Assembly: GCF_905475395.1 (NCBI RefSeq)
Contig: NC_058340.1
Coordinates: 68,488,181-68,552,180, forward strand
DNA from: Chrysoperla carnea
Lineage: Eukaryota; Arthropoda; Insecta; Neuroptera; Chrysopidae
Reading direction: 5' to 3'
DNA length: 64,000 nt
Shown here piece after piece: positions 35,032-48,790 of the stretch; within the stretch, counting starts at the first letter, position 1, and each line of letters begins with the position of its first letter. The position numbers were made by a program, and so were the translations under genes. The notes beneath the pieces are model-generated. The model worked only from the letters and a program-made list of their open reading frames with translations, searched no databases and was not told the origin of the DNA.

Positions 35032-37807
35032 CTGTAAAAAAAAAAAAACGATGTTAACCTTTAAATGTTCTTTGGATCATACCGTGAGAATCTAGGGCGT
35101 GGGGGAGTCGTCATGACGATGCAAACATTTATTATTTACTTCCTCATTTAGCGAGTGAATATTTTCTCGAAGCTTAAGCCAATTGGTAGAAAAGAAATTG
35201 ATTACTTTAAAATGAAATAGAATTTATATCTCTCTTACGATAGACAGTACTTCTTATAAAAACATTTTTCATAGATTTTCACTTTTATCTTTTAAAATCA
35301 CATGTGATTTTTTCGAAGGTATAATTAGGATGTCCTTGGGGTCTATTTTTGCAATATGTCCAAATTACTGCGTCTCTAAACGCACTATTAATTTACATAT
35401 TTGAATTACATAAATTAAAAATAGATATCCCATTCAAAATTAAAAGATACCTACTTTTTTTTAAACAATATATGTGGCATATATATTTGAAATTTTTGGC
35501 ATCCAAACCTATTATGTGACTTCGATGTGATATGTACTACTATATATAATGTACTTAAGTATATAATACATATTATTGTCCAAATATTATTTTTAGATTA
35601 ATAAATTTTGTTTACTACAATTTAAAACGTGTTTCCCCAAAAGAAAACAACACTTAATAAAAACGTAATCGTCTTTAAAGTTGTATAATTTTATTAACTT
35701 TAGTTATGACGTTGTGAAATTTTATTTTCGTTTGATAAAAATACATTTTTACACGTGGAGAACAAATTTTAGAGATTTTGGTTACGCTGTTTTAAAACAC
35801 AATCCCGCATTCCCGCATTCCTTGGTTTTTCTTTTGTTATAAACATTTTTTAAGCACAAAATATAGGAATGTTATTTGTTCGGCGCGTGTTCATGGTAGG
35901 TTTCCAGTCCTTATGTCCATCCATAAAATTATATTAATAGAGTAGTGTATCGAACCATAGAAACGCCTCCAATAAAACTCATGCACGATGCAAATAATTT
36001 TAAGCCCTTTCTTATTTGAAAGCTAGTTTGATTGTTTGGCATTTAGCTACGTTTAAAGAGAATCTGATCCATTCTTAATAGCTCGTTAATTAAATAATCT
36101 CGTAATTTTGCGTTAATTAAAAAAAAAAAGAAATTTATATCAAAAACTCAAACGGAATTCATGACATGATTTTATGGAATCTATATAAAGTAATTTCTGA
36201 AAAAATTAAAGCAATGTTTACGTTGGGTTTGAAACAAGTTAAAAACAAAAATGATCGCAAAATTTAGAACGATAATTTTAAAGCCAAAAGTAGTATGAAG
36301 TTTAAATTTTAGACCGTACTTAAGTGTACTTTATATATTTAAAATCTAATTCTATGAAGGCAAAGAGCCAATTTTTAGACAATTTTAAATAATGAAAAAA
36401 CTATTCACATCTTTTCATGTACATCTGCACATACGAATTAAACTACGAGTTAATTTTACAAATGAAAATCGTAAATAAAATTTATTTTTAATTAATACTT
36501 TCACCTACGATTATCTACTAAGTCAATCCAAATTGAGAATGCAATCTCCAAATTTGATTTAGGTCAACAGGGATTTAATTTTCAAAGAATTTTTTTCATT
36601 TCAAGTAATGAAATCGTGTGTTTCGAAAAGTATCAAGATTAATTTTGGTGCCCGCGCCAAGCACGTATAGATAGGTACTGGATTTCATTTAGAGAAGGGA
36701 TATTTTTTTCCAAAAAAGTCGCTCGATGTAAATTTGATTTTTGCAAAGTAGTAAGTCTTGACGCTCAATTTCTGAATCGTTCCATTAAATTTTGTTCTTA
36801 TTTTTATTAGTTATTTTGAGTGTAAAGCAAAATCAAAGCGTTTTTATTAAAAAAATTGATGGATAAAACTGCTTCGATCATCATACACAAAGGGAGAGCA
36901 ACCCCTCCCCCCTTCCAGAATGTACGCACCCTTGTGGCACGGCCTTTACAAAATATGAAAACTATTTTATCATACGCTTCATCATATTATCATACGCTTA
37001 TCTTGTACACATAAAATAAGTATTTTAGCAATAATAAAGATAGTAAATTAAAAACAATTTTGTAAATTCCAAACATACACCTACTTCAGAAATTACTAAT
37101 TCGTTGTTGGTTGACAATTTACTTTCATAATTTGAGCAAAAAAGAAAATTTACTTGCTAATTTTTAACCTTCGTAGAATCGATAATATCTATCGGAAATA
37201 ATAGATAATCATATCGAATTAAAATTGTCGAATTCACTAAAATGTGTTTGTTTAATGCCTAATTCAAATAATGAATCTGTTTTTTAATTATTCTTATATG
37301 AAGATAATTTGACAGCGAATTTTAACATTTCTATCGTGATATTAATTAGCACCTAATAGTAAAAGATCAATTAAATATTTGAATTATTAATAATTTTTTA
37401 TTAATATTTTTTTTTTTTTGTAAATTTTATAAAAATTAATGTGAAACTAAAATAAATATGTATGTTTTTATGTTTTAATAAAACATACAATAAGTTAAGT
37501 TTAAATAAACAATGGAATTGCTTACGTCGAAGTCAGACCTCTTTAGTACAAAGTACAATTTTATACATAATTACATTTTATTATATTAATAATTATAATG
37601 TCATTTAATGCGCTGTCGCGTTCGCATATCAAAATTCCATATTTACAAATCATATTTATTAATTTTTTTAAAAATATTTTTAAATAAATTATTTCAATAA
37701 ATAAGTTTTGATTAAAACTGACATGTTTGTAGGTATATTCAGTTAATTCAAAAAAATTTTCTTTTAAATAGACCCTTAGTTCATAATAAAACGAAATTTA
37801 TATAATT
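35032..37807. other. Upstream region of PC; no coding sequence seen
   Basis: Must contain or lead to the missing first exon and promoter of PC, which I could not place. A short CpG patch (CGGCGCGTG at 35881) is the only base-composition hint. Confidence 0.4.
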
Positions 37808-37822
37808 CTTTTGTCTACCGTT

Positions 37823-38393
37823 GGCACAATGCTGCCGGACACAAGCATCAATAAATATCCGGAAGTTCCATTTGCGAACTCCAAGTTGCTCCTCAAAGAG
37901 GATATCTTAAAAAGGGCCAATCTTAGATGGAAGGAGGAACGTACTTGTGGTACTACAAGACAGATATGGTCTGAGTACAATCGCAGGCGTTCCGAAGATC
38001 TTATATCACTTCCAAGAACCTCTGTTCGCAAAGTTGTTGCGACTATTACAGGACTCCGGTTGGGCGGCAGGCATGCTGAAAGCCTGGGCCTGGCAGTGTA
38101 TCACGACTACTACAGGAGTTGTCTCAGTGGTGAGGAGGAGAAGACAATGCCTCATCTTCTCTGTCACTGCCCGGCTCTTGTCATGAGGAGATGGACTTAC
38201 TTGAGCCAACCTCTCTTTGACGATCTCTCCGACCTGGAGTCCGTCGACGTCAAAACTCTCCTGCTGTTCTTAAACAGCTTCAAATGGTTCATGGAGTAGT
38301 GGCCGAGGATGGGCCAAGCCTTTTTCGGTATCACAACGGACCCTATGGTCTAAGTGTGTTCCACCCCAGGACGGCCGCTCTAATCTAACCTAG
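37823..38393 (+). mobile_element. 5'-truncated non-LTR retrotransposon with 15-bp target duplication
   Basis: An open frame to TAG at 38297-38299 (about 160 codons) ends with EKTMPHLLCHCPAL and FLNSFKWFME, the C-terminus of a Jockey/I-type ORF2. Next comes a ~94-bp 3' UTR ending TCTAATCTAACCTAG without poly(A). Identical 15-bp copies of CTTTTGTCTACCGTT flank it at 37808-37822 and 38394-38408. The frame is still open, so the insertion is fairly young but dead on arrival (5' end missing). GC content is clearly higher than its surroundings. Confidence 0.85.
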
Positions 38394-39589
38394 CTTTTGT
38401 CTACCGTTTCGGTAATGTAGGAGAGAATTTTGAAACTGATAAAGGTTTATGATAAATAGACCGTTCAGTTTTCAATACACACAGGGTATACGACATTAAC
38501 ACAGCATATTTTTCAAGATCAAACTACTGGGGTATACGCCGTATGCCGTCATATTGCTTTGCTAATGAATTTCTTTTAACAAATATGGCTGACCAAAAAA
38601 ACCAGATTTGTATAAATTTGATACTTAAGTCACGATTAAAATAACGTTTTCCTTTATTACCAAACTAAAAATTTGGTGGAGGTTCTGAGAAGTTCCAGTA
38701 CTATTGGATAAAAAAGGCTTGCAGTTAAATGTATCGTGTTAGCTTTCAAGCTTTATGAAATAATTTGTTGAGAGTCACTGATTTATATTTATCTCACATA
38801 AATAGATGTTTATATGAATAACTAACTCTTGATTCCTTAAACAATAAATATTATTTATAATCGTAAATAATAAATTGCGTATTTATAATTTAATTTATAT
38901 AATATATAAATTAATAATAGAATTTATTAGAATTAGAATATTTAATGAGTGCATGGCCGTAGTATTAGGAGAAATATCTACTGAGATTTGACAAGCCTAA
39001 ATAAAGCTCGGTTGTTTTGAATTATTCTTTTTTTTTTTTTTTTTTTTACCATAGAAATGTTTTTGTTAATAAGGAAGCTAAATAATTTACTTAGGATTAA
39101 GTTATTTATTTTATTGTCCGTTAAATATTAGGAAATTGATTATAAATTATAAAGCATTTCAATTTGAGGCTTACTGACTAGATTTCAAAGGTCCTCATGG
39201 TTTTTCCTACATGCTCCTTTTTATTATATAGGATTAGTTTTATCTATAAAATTATTAATTTGATAAAAATATTAGTTTTTCCTGTCAATGAAAATATATT
39301 ACGTGGTAATTAACTTATATGTGTAATTAATCTAATTATATCCGTTATATAATTGATTATGGCTAATGGATCTTCACCACCGGTAAGGATTGTTTTACAC
39401 AGCTAAAATATATGTATGGTTTTCTATTTTTTAAAATGTATAATAGTCATAATTATTCATTGAATATATCAGAAAAGATGGCCTTGAAATATTTTATATT
39501 GAATATTTTTACAGAAATCTGTAATTTATGGTAATGTCTAATGACTGCTTTTACAGAAATCTGTAATTAATTTTAAATTTGTTTTTATT

Positions 39590-39745
39590 TTTATTAATAT
39601 ATCTTTATAAATTATATCTCATGTGTTATTCTGAAGTATGAGCTATATTGCTGTACAGTTTCATTAAAAACCATTCGCTAGTTTTAGCGTGAAAGCGTAA
39701 CAAACAAACAAACAATTACTTTCGCATTTATTATATATAAAGATA
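39590..39745 (+). mobile_element. RTE-like retrotransposon 3' end, copy 2
   Basis: Aligns with 2251-2395 from TTAATATATCTTTATAAATT through GTGAAAGCGTAACAAAC to a GATAGA-type tail. Confidence 0.55.
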
Positions 39746-41254
39746 GAGATAATCCAAGTAAAATAAATATCTATTTTGTTTATCCAATTTTTTTCTTTTT
39801 CAAATATAAATAAATTTTATATTCTTGAATAGAAAAATATGTTTTGTTATCGTAAAAATAATAAAAACTATTCAAATTAGTTTAAATAAATAAAATATAA
39901 AGATTTTTTATAAAGATTTAGTATTTTGATTTTAAATAATAAGTATTTTGTTTACAATATAGTTGTTTAAAGTAGCGTATCCAATATATCCACAACAGGA
40001 GATTCTACCTTGGAAATGATTACATCAAGCTTCCCCTGACTTAATTGTACACCCAATCCCGAGGAAGTTACATACTTGATTATCGGCTAATGAGTATGCC
40101 TCAATTCCAGGAAATGTAAATGGTTATATTTATGAGTCTAATCTTATCCGATTTCAAACTTGTTAAATGAAATTCCATTAATTTTCAAGATAATCGGACT
40201 TATAGTTTAATATTTGTAATAGGGCTTAATACACCAAATGCCTGTTGGTGTTGGCGCAGGTGTTTAAGTATAGTTTTGCTTTGGTGTTTAAGTATCTTTT
40301 AACATTTTCTATTTTTTCGTTACGGAATTTGCAATAAAATGACTTATTGTTTATCTTTAACTCTGATGATAAGCAAGAGCTAAGAGTATCTTTCAAAATA
40401 AATATATGTTTTTAAGTCTTTATAAATAGTAAACCACTTATGTAATTTTTATTTATAAATTCTTATCACGAACATAGATTGCTAAAAGCGGTTTAGATCT
40501 TCTAAGTTCAATAGACTCAGAAGCGTAACCATACAAGGGTTTTCCCTCGCGAATAAACACATTAAAAATTTTGTTAGTTCTTTGTGTAAAGAGAGCCAGA
40601 ATTCAAACAGATACCTTTTCAACAGTAAAGTTAACATAATCAAACCAAAGTGGGTCTGCGAAAGAGATATATACGTATGTGCACTCATATCTACACTCTC
40701 TTTTGCTCAGTGCCACTTTGTTTTGATAGAACTATAACACCATTATTATGGAAACTTTATCTAGGACTGTCTTTTCATACTAATATAACAATTTTATCGG
40801 AATGTTAATTCAAAGTCTAGAAAATTACAACATTGGATCATGATTGACAACTTAGATTAAAAAATATCGTTGATTTATAAAATACTATAAAATCCTTTAA
40901 AATTAATAATTTTAAACAAAGTCCATATTGATAAAACTATAATTATTAATATATTGTTTATATTAAGTCTACAGTTTTGACTTAATTTACGTAAAATTCC
41001 AAAAAAAATATGTTATCAATAATAAATAATAATATTTTACTTCAATCTAGATTACAGATTTATTTTTAACATAAGGAGTAATAAATTTTATTAATTTTAC
41101 ATTTATTATTTGTTATTCAAACCTGTGTTGTCAACTTTTGCCAAAATTTGATTTATATCGCTTGGAAAAAATTAATTAATTTCAATTCCAAAAAATTTTG
41201 ATAAAATCTGTGTTTTAATTTAATATTAACAAGTAGCTTGTAAGTTGAAATATC

Positions 41255-41555
41255 CCCATCAAAATTACTCCACCACCGAGTTTCATCAAATTCCAACAAA
41301 AATTTTTTTTGCGTTTTTCTCGATTTTTTCAAAGGGAGTACCCCTTAAAAAAATTGCAAAAAAATCGAGAAATTTTTTTATCTCTAATTTCGATAAAACT
41401 CAGTATATAAGGTAATTTTGACCCAAAAAGTACAAAAAACGGGTGCGTTTGATGACTGGTCGAGTAGTTTTTGAGATACGCACTAAAATCGATCCAAATA
41501 TTGCGAAATCTCAAAAATTCTGCATCCAATCATTAAATTAACCTAATTTTTATAT
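41255..41555 (+). repeat. ~310-bp repeat family, single unit
   Basis: Full-length single unit in the same orientation as 5168-5670. The minus strand is open for 66 codons (MDAEFLRFRNIWIDF...). Confidence 0.7.
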
Positions 41556-43364
41556 TTTCTGTATACATGGTTGCCTATAAAATACTTGCGACACGAAATC
41601 AGATAACAACGATAAAAATTTATGTAATTTAATATAAAAAAAAAATATATTTAACTAAAATTAAATTATATAGAAATAAATTAATTATCAAAATAAGAAA
41701 AAAATTTGTCGCAGTTTTAAATTTTATTTAAATACTTTAAAAGGCCATTGATCTTGCAGTTATTATTATTAATTTATATAAATATTCAATTTAAATTGAA
41801 AATGCTAGTCATTATCAGGACCGGACTATATGATGATCGAAATTTCTCATTGCCCAGTGTTAACGAAAATTGATCCAGAACGGCAGAAAAATTCTAATTA
41901 GAAAATTTAACTTAAAGTTTTCGAGATATCCTCTCTTCAAATTTCCTTTTTTGGGTATAATTTAATTTGAAATGTTTGTTAGATTTTTTTAGAGGATTTT
42001 ATCCACAAAAGTTTCCAAAAACGGGCCAAAATTTCCCTCAGAAGAAACAAAAATAAAACAAGAAAAATTTAAAAAGCCCTTGACACATCTAAAAGTACCT
42101 AAACTGCAGGATACTGTTTTTCATTTTAAAACTTTAATTTTTATAAAATTGTCCCGATTAAAAGGGATTAAAGTAAAAAACAATGACAAACAGTTTGAAA
42201 AGAATTAAAATAACAACATTATGGTGGAAGCGCGGAAAATCAATTAAATATGTTTAATATAATCTTTGAACATTTGAATAATGAAACACTGAAAATCAAT
42301 CACTCTTTTTTGCCGGAAGGGAGTAATTAAATTTGGTTCTAAATCCAAACCTGACAATTAAATAATATTTAAGTGCCAAATCAAAAAAAAAAAAAAATTC
42401 ATAAACATAAACAAAACAACAGTGATTATACACATTATGACGTCATGCAACCTAAACATGAATAAAATAAAGTCAAGGTAATCATAATTTTTTTTTTTCA
42501 AAATGATTATTTGTCAAGTTTACCTACCTCTCTCTAAGTAATACAAAATTTGATTTATTGATTTATTTATATTTTGATTGATAAATCAAAAACATATTTT
42601 TTATTAGTTATTAAATTTTTTCGACTTAAAATGTTGTGTTAGAAATGTTAAATAGAAATTGACTTGTTTTGCAAAAAAAAAATTTAATTAAATAATATTC
42701 TTAAATTAATAAGTTTTGTTTTTTTAATTTGTAAAATAAATTACATTTAATTAAAATTAATTAAATCATTAAATTGTATTTGTTGTGTAAAAAAAAAAAA
42801 ACAATTAGTTTAATTCTTTTCTTGTTAAACGATTTCTATTTTATAACATATCCGTAAATATTGAATCAAGGTTCATATTTATACGAACTTTCGAATCCTT
42901 CTTAGACTTATCCAAATTCTTCGATATAAAACAGCTAAAAGAATGATTCCTGATATCAATAATTTGTAATTCAATAATTTAATGACTAATTCAAAACATG
43001 TCCAGAATTAGGAGATTAAAGAATGAATTAAATTGTGAATGGAAGGAAATAAGGATTTTAAGGACATGATGAACCTTTATAGCTTTTTTTATCCTAATCA
43101 AAAAGTCATCCGTAAAGACTAGAAACGAAATAAATTAACCTCCATAGATAATTTCTGCACGTGAAAAAATCAATTCCTGATTATTTAATCACCAATAAAA
43201 ATTTATTTCACGTTTTAAACAAGTTACCTTGAACTTGTTCCGTTCATTAATAAAACTGTATGTGATTTATATATTTAGACAAGTAATCACGAATTAAGTA
43301 ATATTTACATAATAATATTCTTACTTGTGATTTGTTGCTAAAAATAAAAATCATAAACTTTAGA

Positions 43365-43717
43365 GTTATATAGATTGAGTGTCAAACGATTTTAAGCGTA
43401 CCAACATCTGAGGTAATTGTTTAGGTCCAACCATTGTAGATTCGTAAGAAAAAATGTAAAGTGATACGTGATAAGTATTTTTTTTAAGACAAAAAGCGAA
43501 AAAATTCAGTGAAATCACGATGTTTTATGTAAAACATTTTGATATATCAAAATTTGACATTCAATGTATGTGTTTTTGATAAATGTCCTTATATTCTTTT
43601 GATAAATGCATTTTTTTTAATAAATGTCCCTAGCTGACCTAAGCAATTACTTCAGATGTTGGCACGCTTCTCACTGTACAGAAAGATAGGCGACGCTTAG
43701 TCTATATAAAACTATAA
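43365..43717. mobile_element. Inverted-repeat element family D, copy 1
   Basis: AAGCGTACCAACATCTGAGG then TAATTGTTTAGGTCC at 43394-43427 is mirrored by GACCTAAGCAATTACTTCAG then ATGTTGGCACGCTT at 43636-43669. TATATAGA outer ends also mirror. Non-coding. Confidence 0.6.
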
Positions 43718-44158
43718 AGTCAATGATATAAAATTACATAATGTTTAACCGTTAATATTTGCATAAATTGATTAGCAAAGAAAAAAAAAACTAAATATGA
43801 TTTTTGAATTTAATTTTGCATGAAATAAACTATTGAATTTATTAATTTATGTTGATGGGAAGACGTATAAACATTATTATGTAATATCCACTTATTTTTA
43901 TATGATATCGGAAGTAATTATTATTAGAAAATTATTTTGTAAATACAATTTAAGATAGTACGGTCGCCAAGGTAAGTTTAGACTTGTGATTGAAATTATT
44001 TGGAGAAAACAATGAAAACATATCATCTATCTACCGTTTTCCCATAAAACCAATGTAAAAATGCCTACTTTTGAATTTATTTAAATAATCGGGCAACCAC
44101 TCCCCATCCCCTTTAATCAGAATTGATTTAGACTAAGTCCAACTTCATATAAACAAAA

Positions 44159-44312
44159 ATCAAGCCTCGCAGATCAATTCTGTCGCGATATTCGTGTGAT
44201 AGTGACTCCAAAAACCTTCGAGTATCGAGTTTGGATCGATTATATAACAAATACCGATTACCCAGAATATCAAGTACCTCGGAGATCAATTCCGACGCGA
44301 TATTCATGTTAT
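44159..44312 (+). repeat. Direct repeat with ~111-bp spacing
   Basis: CCTCGCAGATCAATTCTGTC at 44165 and CCTCGGAGATCAATTCCGAC at 44277, each followed by GCGATATTC(G/A)TGT. Confidence 0.5.
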
Positions 44313-44869
44313 AAATCAATTTAGGTCACAAAATTTGCTGCCGCTCTGTATTTGCCGCTGCCGCAAATGTATTTTTTTTCATTTAATGTTTTTAATTAAA
44401 ACAAATTCCATTAGATTACCATACCCTGTAGATTATCATTATTAAAAAATTAATTAATGATGATTGTTATATAATTATTTCTACGTTTATTTTGCAATTG
44501 TATGCATGTTTGTGGTTTGTGTGTTTGTTTGTTTATTGTATTGAATGGAAATTTTATTTTTCCAATAATTTTACAATAAATGCTATTTAATTTAAACAAA
44601 TACCTCCGATACAGTAGTTATTACTAATGATATTCAATTGAAAACATATTACCTTTTAGTTAGTTACACTGCTATTCATCGATAATTATTAACGATTGTT
44701 CTATTAGTATTAGTATTAGATGTATAGTGTGAGCCAGGAAAAAGAATTAAATTTATAGAAATTATGGGTAATTTTCCAGTATCAACATCATGAAAATGGT
44801 ATTGAAATGTCTACAGTCCAGAAACTTATACAGACAAGTAAAATTTACAAAATTTAAAAAACATCCGAC

Positions 44870-45035
44870 GAATGCAATTTACTCCTTATAAACCGATTTT
44901 TGGAAACTTATAAAATGTTCTCAATCAAGTCGGTTCGACCGTTTAGGGGCTACGATGCCACTGAGAAACACACAAACGCACAGATAAACAGATAAACACT
45001 TTAAACTTAAAACAATCCTTCTTAAATCAATATCA
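44870..45035 (+). repeat. Transposon-tail repeat, copy 1
   Basis: Shares (C/G)GTTTAGG-GCTACGATGCCA and a CACA/GATAAAC-rich tail with 45290-45530. Looks like a non-LTR 3' UTR; family not identified. Confidence 0.4.
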
Positions 45036-45289
45036 AAGTGATGGTCAAGGACACCAGATGAGATGAAAAGGATACTTAGAGAGCTATCATTTTTTGGGAC
45101 AAATTTTTGGAAATATTTTAATTGAAATTGAAATATTTGAGTTGAGTTTGTTCTTTTGAATTATTGTTTTGAATTACCTAATTATTTTATCATTTCACTT
45201 TTCAAAATGAATTGAGACAGATTTATTTGACCATTCATTTCCATAGTAATTATTTATATGTTAAAATTATATGTCATGTCTTCTCCAAA

Positions 45290-45530
45290 CTGAATCGATT
45301 TTGAAGATCATCGCCAATTTTTTTATTTTTTCGGATACAAAACTCTAATCTCGTACATGAAACATAGCTAAGAACACTCTTCGTTAAATTATCTTTCAAA
45401 TGGAACCAAAAGAATTAAAATCGGTTCATCCATTTAGGCGCTACGATGCCACAGACAGACAAACACGCAGACACACACATAGCGGTCAAACTTATAACAC
45501 CCCTTTTTTTAGCTCGCTGGTTAAAAATAG
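45290..45530 (+). repeat. Transposon-tail repeat, copy 2
   Basis: CCATTTAGGCGCTACGATGC, then CAGACAGACAAACACGCAG and AACACCCCTTTTTTTAGC. Same order as copy 1. Confidence 0.4.
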
Positions 45531-46201
45531 TTTAAAACGCTTAATAGCTTAAATATGAAACTATATACCTAATAAGTAATTATCGACGAAGTTCTAAAAC
45601 TTTTCCTGACTCATCCTGTTATTTATTACCAAGGGATGTAATATATGTATATAAGTTTTTTTCCATTTATTATAGTAATATTTATCATTACAACCCTTTA
45701 CGCGTCACGATAGTATCTTGTGATAATAGTTCACATAAATTTAAGAAAGAAAAAAACGTTTTTCTGATAAAACGTGAAAGATAATTTTTTCAAACATATT
45801 CGAAATTCTTCGAAGAGTTGAATAATCATATTTTTATGTTGAATCATAATTCAAGGAAAACTCTTAATACATGAACATATAAGATGAAGGAAAATATCAT
45901 TATTATTTTATAACAATAAAATTTACGGAAAATTTATTATTGAATAGAAAAGTTGACATAATAATCTTAACGATGTATCAAATCAAATTAAAATAAATGA
46001 TTATATTCGTTTGATAAAAGAAAATTGATAAGTCATTTTCCATACATTTTCATATGTATTTTAAATCTAAAACAGTGTATATCAAACGTTATTTGACTAA
46101 GAAAAAATAAATGTAGGCTCAAGCACTCATTATTAAGATTTACATTCGAAAATAATGCAGACACTTTTTAACTTCCGGTAAAAAAGTAGTTATAATAATT
46201 A

Positions 46202-46592
46202 TAGTCAAACCTGGGTAAGTGAGAACTGAATAAGTGAGAAAACTCTATAAGTGAGATTAATAGCCAGGACCCGTCATTTTAAGCTTCCAAAACCTCTATT
46301 AGCGAGAAACAGAAACCTCTGTAAGAGAGAGTCGTTTTTTCCTTCATGGACCTCCGTAAGCGAGACTGCTACTTATCTAAGCAACAGTGGAGCTTTTAAT
46401 TATTTATATTATTTAGGAGGAATATTTACTACATTCTTACTTGCTGTGAATTTTTATTGCTGCGTATCTCTATGAAAGAGAAACGCTACCCATGTACTTG
46501 TATTAGCGAGAAACTCGGGTTAGTGAGAAACAGCTCTATAAGCGAGAATGAGATTGTGCTCCCTCGAACTCTCGCTTATCCAGGTTTGACTG
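46202..46592. mobile_element. Tigger/pogo-like MITE, 391 bp, TA target duplication
   Basis: Ends (C/T)AGTCAAACCTGG(A/G)TAAG and its inverted copy, flanked by TA at 46200-46201 and 46593-46594. A motif close to (T/A)TAAGCGAGA is iterated about ten times in direct orientation inside, with one inverted copy at the right end. No transposase ORF. Confidence 0.75.
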
Positions 46593-48259
46593 TATTTAAT
46601 TCAGTTTTTCCTATTCATTGTAATTTTGATTCAGTAGGAGCACAAATTAATCCAAAACTAATATATTTATGAAAAATTGGACCAATACAACGCTTTCACA
46701 TAGTAAGAAACGATTTGAAAGAAATACTTTGTCGTCAAATTGAAATATTCACTTCGTACTGAATGTGCTAGCTTTAATTTGCTCAATTTTGAGTATTTTT
46801 AACTTTCTCTTTTCTAGTTTTCTCGTCCTTAGAATGTTTCTTTTATAGCTTCCTCTTTCTTAGGATTTTCTTGATTTAGTTATACCTAACGAACAGTGTT
46901 GAAATTTGAACTCTTGAGCGATATTCTGACCAGATATCGATTTTATCTGATATTGAATATTTATTTTGTAAAAACATTTTTTATTTAATTACCAAATCAA
47001 ACATATATAATTAAATTGGATTATTAAAAAAATCAAACATTAAAATATTTTTAATTAATCGATATCTCCGTAATAAAAATAACGTTGATAAGCAAATTCC
47101 TAACTAAACAGGTTGACCGATAGAAATTTGTTTTTATAAACTGTTAAATAACATAAAATTTTAAAAACATCTCTTTAACTTAAAAATCAAATATCAAAAT
47201 ATCATAAAAATTTTCAATTAAATTTTAATTAATCATAGTTTTTCCAGTTTTTTATTAGAATAAATTCTCTTAAACTAATTTTCGGAGGAAAATATGTAAC
47301 CACAATGTCGAATTTTTATCGTGACCAATTCGTTTTCATTTGAATGAGTTTCTGATTGAGCTCTTTCTTAAGAACTTAAAGGAAATTAACTTCTAAGAAT
47401 AAAAATAAAATGCATATAATTATTTAGACAATTTGTATACATTTTACTGGTATTTCCTGCGCTTCCACCATAAATATTATTTTAATATAATAATATATTA
47501 TATTATGATATACGAGCTGGGCATCGATGAAGTACGTCTGGCACCTGCAAGCGTTTGCGTTAACTGCACCTACTAATACGTGCATTTCTCAAAAAGGGTA
47601 CGAAAATTGTCGATTTTTAAAACAATTTTTCTTCAATTTTTATGTCCTAATTTTTATTAAGCAATATGTATAAATTTGCTTTAAGGAAATTCCAAAAGAA
47701 CCACGTTTTCTTAGGATCATGTTTAAATCGTGTATATGCATTCTCGCTTGAAGTTAAAAGTTAACCAATATCAGGGTCGTTTTAGAGAAGGGTTTTTCTG
47801 AAGGTCATCTTCTTTGTATTCAACGATTTATAGATATTCAGAGTATCCTTTTTGTCCCTCTATAACTGACCATTGATCAATTAAAACAAAAAAAACACGT
47901 GATTCAATTTTAGGTTGATATTTTTAAAACTGTTATCAGATGATAAGTTCAAAGTATGATTTCAAAATATGTAGGTGTGTTTTCCTTATCAGCGAAGCTA
48001 GCGTATATAGAAAGAGAAAACAATAACAACAGACTATATGATGAGTGTTGTTTGAATTTGGAATTATAAACTTTGATCAACTTATGATCGATCAATTGAT
48101 TTTACCTTTCCGATAAAGCTATTTCTAGGAACGTAATTTTATTTTAATCTTTAGATCTAAAAATAAATATTGATTAATTAGTGATACATAGTTCAACATT
48201 AGGTCTTTCACGATTCCTCGACCTTTGCTCATCATTGTTAACCAGTACCATTTCGCAAT
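46593..48259. other. No gene seen
   Basis: AT-rich. GCGCTTCCACCATAA at about 47459 is an inverted match to TTATGGTGGAAGCGC at about 42218, probably a shared small repeat. Confidence 0.4.
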
Positions 48260-48790
48260 TTTGATAAACCAAGTATGGTTTCCTACTAAATTTGGGTTAT
48301 ACTTTTCAAATTTGTGATCTAAATTAACCTGGCTCTAACAGGTTTCAAGTATGTGGAGTCCTGGTCCCGGAATTAAGCACATTAGAGATAGCTAGCGAAA
48401 AATTGACATCACAGCTAAAAAGAATGACCCAAAATTAGTGGGTTTCAAAAAAAATTCCAATAAAATCGGATGAAATTTGCCTGTGTTATCAAAAAAATCG
48501 AATTTTTTAACTTTGTGACGTCATAAAAATCCAAAAAATTTAATTTTACTCTATCACCGCCAAGTTTTATCCAATTTGGATAAACCAAGTGTGTAATCCT
48601 ACTAAATTTGGGTCAAACTTTTCAAATTTGTGCTCAAAATTAACCTAGCTTTAATAGATTTCAAGTATGTGGACTCCTGGTCGCGAAATTAAGCATATTA
48701 GTGATAGCTAGCGAATAATTGACATCACAACTGAAAAGAATGACCCAAAATTAGTGAGTTTGCAAAAAAAAAAACTCCAATAAGATTGGC
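48260..48790 (+). repeat. 316-bp tandem repeat, two partial units
   Basis: GATAAACCAAGT, then CCTACTAAATTTGGGT, CAAGTATGTGGA(G/C)TCCTGG and GAATGACCCAAAATTAGTG recur 316 bp apart. Confidence 0.7.
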
